Origin: Enterobacteriaceae bacterium UBA3516 | Lineage (GTDB): Bacteria; Pseudomonadota; Gammaproteobacteria; Enterobacterales; Enterobacteriaceae | Direction: 5' to 3' | Length of the DNA: 13,417 nucleotides | NCBI GenBank assembly: GCA_002377245.1 | Contig: DFPL01000067.1 | Location: forward strand, 1-13,417 | In this document: one piece after another, positions 11,824-13,417 of the stretch | How positions within the stretch are numbered: the first letter of the stretch is position 1 | How the letters are laid out: every line of letters starts with the position of its first letter | The notes under the pieces: generated by a model | Database searches by the model: none | What the model saw: only the letters and a program-made list of their open reading frames with translations | What the model was told of the DNA's origin: nothing | Position numbers and translations under genes: made by a program

Positions 11824-11846
11824 GCTGCCTCCGGGCAGCTTTTTTT
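11824..11846 (+). terminator. Rho-independent terminator inside the head operon
   Basis: GCTGCC (11824-11829) pairs with GGCAGC (11834-11839) around TCCG, extended by A/T pairs, followed by seven T (11840-11846). It separates the packaging and portal block from the scaffold and coat genes. A small second hairpin, GGGTC GGAT GACCC (11881-11894), lies in the leader of the scaffold gene. Confidence 0.8.
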
Positions 11847-11927
11847 ATGCCTGCCGCTGAGCGGATGCGACGCGGCGCCCGGGTCGGATGACCCATTATC
11901 AATGGCCGGAAGGCTGGAGCAAAAACA

Positions 11928-12680
11928 ATGAAACTCAAACTTGATGCTAACGGCAATGTGGTCGTTGAAAACGGTATGCCTGTCTATGTCCATGACGATG
12001 GGAAAGAAATCCCGTTCGACGCGGTCGCAGCGATGACCAAAATCACTTCCCTTAATGGTGAGGCCAAGTCTCACCGCGAGGCGAAGGAAGCGGCGGAAGC
12101 TGGTCTCGCGAAATTCGCTGGCATCAGCGACCCGACCAAGGCGCTCGAAGCCCTGGAGATGATGACCAAAATCGACCAGAAGAAACTGATCGACGCTGGC
12201 GCCGTTGACCAGGTGAAGGCCGAGATCACCAAGGTATTCCAGCAGCAGCTGGACGAAGCGAACGGCAAGACTAAGCAGCTCGAAACCCAGCTCTACGACG
12301 AGATGATTGGCGGCCGCTTCGGTGGCTCTAAGTTCATTTCCGAGAAGATGGCGATTCCGGCTGAGTTCGTGCGTTCTCACTTCGGGCAAAACTTCAAAAT
12401 CGAAGACGGCAAGGTCGTGGCTTATGACGGGCAGGGCAATAAGGTGTTCTCCCGTACCAAACCCGGCGAACTGGCTGGCTTCGATGAAGCGCTGGAATCT
12501 CTGGTCGAGTTGCATCCGCAGAAAGACTACATCCTCAAAGCGTCCGGCAACAGCGGCGGCGGTTCACACCAGTCGCAGCATCAGGCCGGGCAAAAAACCA
12601 TGAAACGCGGTGCGTTCGACGCTCTGGATGGCGCAGGCAAGCAGGCTGCCCTGAGCGACGGCGTCAGCATCGTCGATTAA
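11928..12680 (+). CDS. Scaffold-like head protein (DUF6651 type)
   Basis: A 250-residue protein directly before the coat gene, where scaffolding proteins are encoded. It starts MKLKLDANGNVVVENGMPVY, is rich in Lys, Glu and Ala, and has a long helical, probably coiled-coil middle (about residues 35-125). A more ordered domain (about 126-205) includes GGRFGGSKFISEKMAIPAEF, and a disordered Gly/Ser/Gln/His tail follows. This layout matches DUF6651-type scaffold proteins, which would guide coat assembly and leave the prohead; that role is inferred. TGGAG at 11915-11919 is eight bases before ATG 11928. The coat gene starts 19 bases after its stop. Confidence 0.75.
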   Translation: MKLKLDANGNVVVENGMPVYVHDDGKEIPFDAVAAMTKITSLNGEAKSHREAKEAAEAGLAKFAGISDPTKALEALEMMTKIDQKKLIDAGAVDQVKAEITKVFQQQLDEANGKTKQLETQLYDEMIGGRFGGSKFISEKMAIPAEFVRSHFGQNFKIEDGKVVAYDGQGNKVFSRTKPGELAGFDEALESLVELHPQKDYILKASGNSGGGSHQSQHQAGQKTMKRGAFDALDGAGKQAALSDGVSIVD

Positions 12681-12699
12681 TCGAAAGGATATTTAGTAT

Positions 12700-13417
12700 A
12701 TGAGCAACACGCTTACTGGGTTAATTCCTACTCTCTACACCGCACTGAACCGCGTATCCCGCGAGCAGGTGGGCTTTATCCCTGCCGTGGCGCGCAATGC
12801 AAAAGCTGATGCTGCGGCCAAAGACCAGACCGTCACCGCGCCGGTAGCACCGAAAACTACCACTGTTGATATCACCCCGGCGGCAACCGCGCCAAACGAT
12901 GGCGATCAAAACATCGGTACCGTGGATGTCAAAATCACCAAATCCAAAATGGCCCCGGTCAAATGGAACGGTGAAGAACAACTGGCGATCGGTCCGTCAG
13001 GTAACTATGACGTCATTTTGGCTGACCAGTTCTCTCAGGCTTTCCGCGCGTTAAGCAATGAAATGGATGCCGACCTGGCGGCGCTGTATTACAAATCCTC
13101 TCGCGCTGTCGGTGCGCCGAAAGATACACCGTTCAGCATTAAAGACGATCTGTCTGATGCAGCACTGGCCCGCCAGATTCTGGTGGATAATGGCGCCCCA
13201 ACTACCGACCTGCGCATGGTGCTGGGCGGCGAAGCGATGGCCTCAATTCGTGGTAAGCAGTCCGTACTGTTCAAGGCGAATGAAGCCGGTACCGACCAAC
13301 TCCTGCGTGAAGGCATCATCGGTCGCGTGATGGGCTTTAACCTGCACGAATCCGCCAACATCAAGCGCACCGCGAAAAGCACTGCGGCGGGCTATAAGGT
13401 CAACGGCGCGAAGAAAG
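12700..13417 (+). CDS. Major capsid protein, P22 coat (gp5) family, 3' end cut by the window
   Basis: The frame starts at ATG 12700 (AGGA at 12686-12689, ten bases before) and is still open at the window end, giving 239 complete residues. The N-terminus MSNTLTGLIPTLYTALNRVS, the run VGFIPAVARNAKADAAAKDQ, and then VTAPVAPKTT with KMAPVKWNGEEQ are typical of the P22 coat family, which has the HK97 fold. The stretch LRMVLGGEAMASIRGKQSVL and the following LREGIIGRVMGFNLHES agree. The P22 coat is about 430 residues, so roughly half is present. It forms the icosahedral shell around the scaffold. Codon use is that of a highly expressed, GC-richer structural gene, unlike the AT-rich accessory genes. 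Confidence 0.92.
   Translation, partial: MSNTLTGLIPTLYTALNRVSREQVGFIPAVARNAKADAAAKDQTVTAPVAPKTTTVDITPAATAPNDGDQNIGTVDVKITKSKMAPVKWNGEEQLAIGPSGNYDVILADQFSQAFRALSNEMDADLAALYYKSSRAVGAPKDTPFSIKDDLSDAALARQILVDNGAPTTDLRMVLGGEAMASIRGKQSVLFKANEAGTDQLLREGIIGRVMGFNLHESANIKRTAKSTAAGYKVNGAKK

Noticed and set aside
11697..12515. Long minus-strand open frame (272 aa) opposite the scaffold gene
   Set aside because: It is a shadow of the scaffold gene's codon periodicity; the plus-strand protein has a good ribosome site and recognisable family layout.
1..13417. tRNA genes, CRISPR arrays, insertion sequences or phage attachment sites
   Set aside because: I looked for cloverleaf-like patterns, regularly spaced repeats, transposase-like proteins and integrase neighbours and saw none.

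Overview
The window is a stretch of a temperate lambdoid phage genome, almost certainly a prophage or phage of an enterobacterium (Escherichia/Salmonella/Klebsiella/Enterobacter type). The first gene reads almost like YbcO of the E. coli DLP12 prophage. It is followed by a RusA-family resolvase and a DUF1133 protein in the position of the late antiterminator Q. After these come a holin, a SAR endolysin, nested Rz/Rz1 spanins, terminase small and large subunits, portal, MuF-type minor head protein, scaffold-like protein and a P22-like coat protein cut by the window end. No integrase, tRNA, rRNA, CRISPR array or insertion sequence was seen.

Layout. (1) 1-1370: end of the delayed-early operon; ybcO-like, rusA-like, a 36-codon mini-gene and the DUF1133 gene are joined by ATGA stop/start overlaps. 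(2) 1371-2868: regulatory and accessory DNA between the Q-position gene and the lysis genes. It has a promoter-like site (1413-1440), a 14-bp perfect palindrome, a strong terminator hairpin at 1510, a long nested hairpin (1537-1596) and further plus-strand terminators at 1624, 2373 and 2739. Two small minus-strand genes here are paralogues of each other (31 of 63 positions identical without gaps). A 12-bp stem with one bulge lies just upstream of the holin. (3) 2869-4301: lysis cassette. (4) 4302-6800: accessory region of small genes (87, 75, 57, 138 aa on plus; 75 aa on minus), broken up by terminators. It contains a 46-codon relic of a lambda-type Rz gene, although a different complete Rz/Rz1 pair lies just upstream. 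(5) 6812-13417: packaging and head genes, densely packed.

How it fits together (inference). Early transcription makes the recombination/nuclease proteins and the putative antiterminator. The antiterminator would let polymerase starting near 1447 run through the stacked terminators into lysis, accessory and head genes. The minus-strand paralogues and the small units with their own terminators look like moron-type cargo whose transcription is independent of the late transcript.

No single undescribed system is proven. The best leads are the Q-to-holin interval (stacked terminators, structured leader, antisense paralogue pair) and the recombination scar carrying the lambda Rz relic. Family assignments come from recognition of sequence patterns without any database search.
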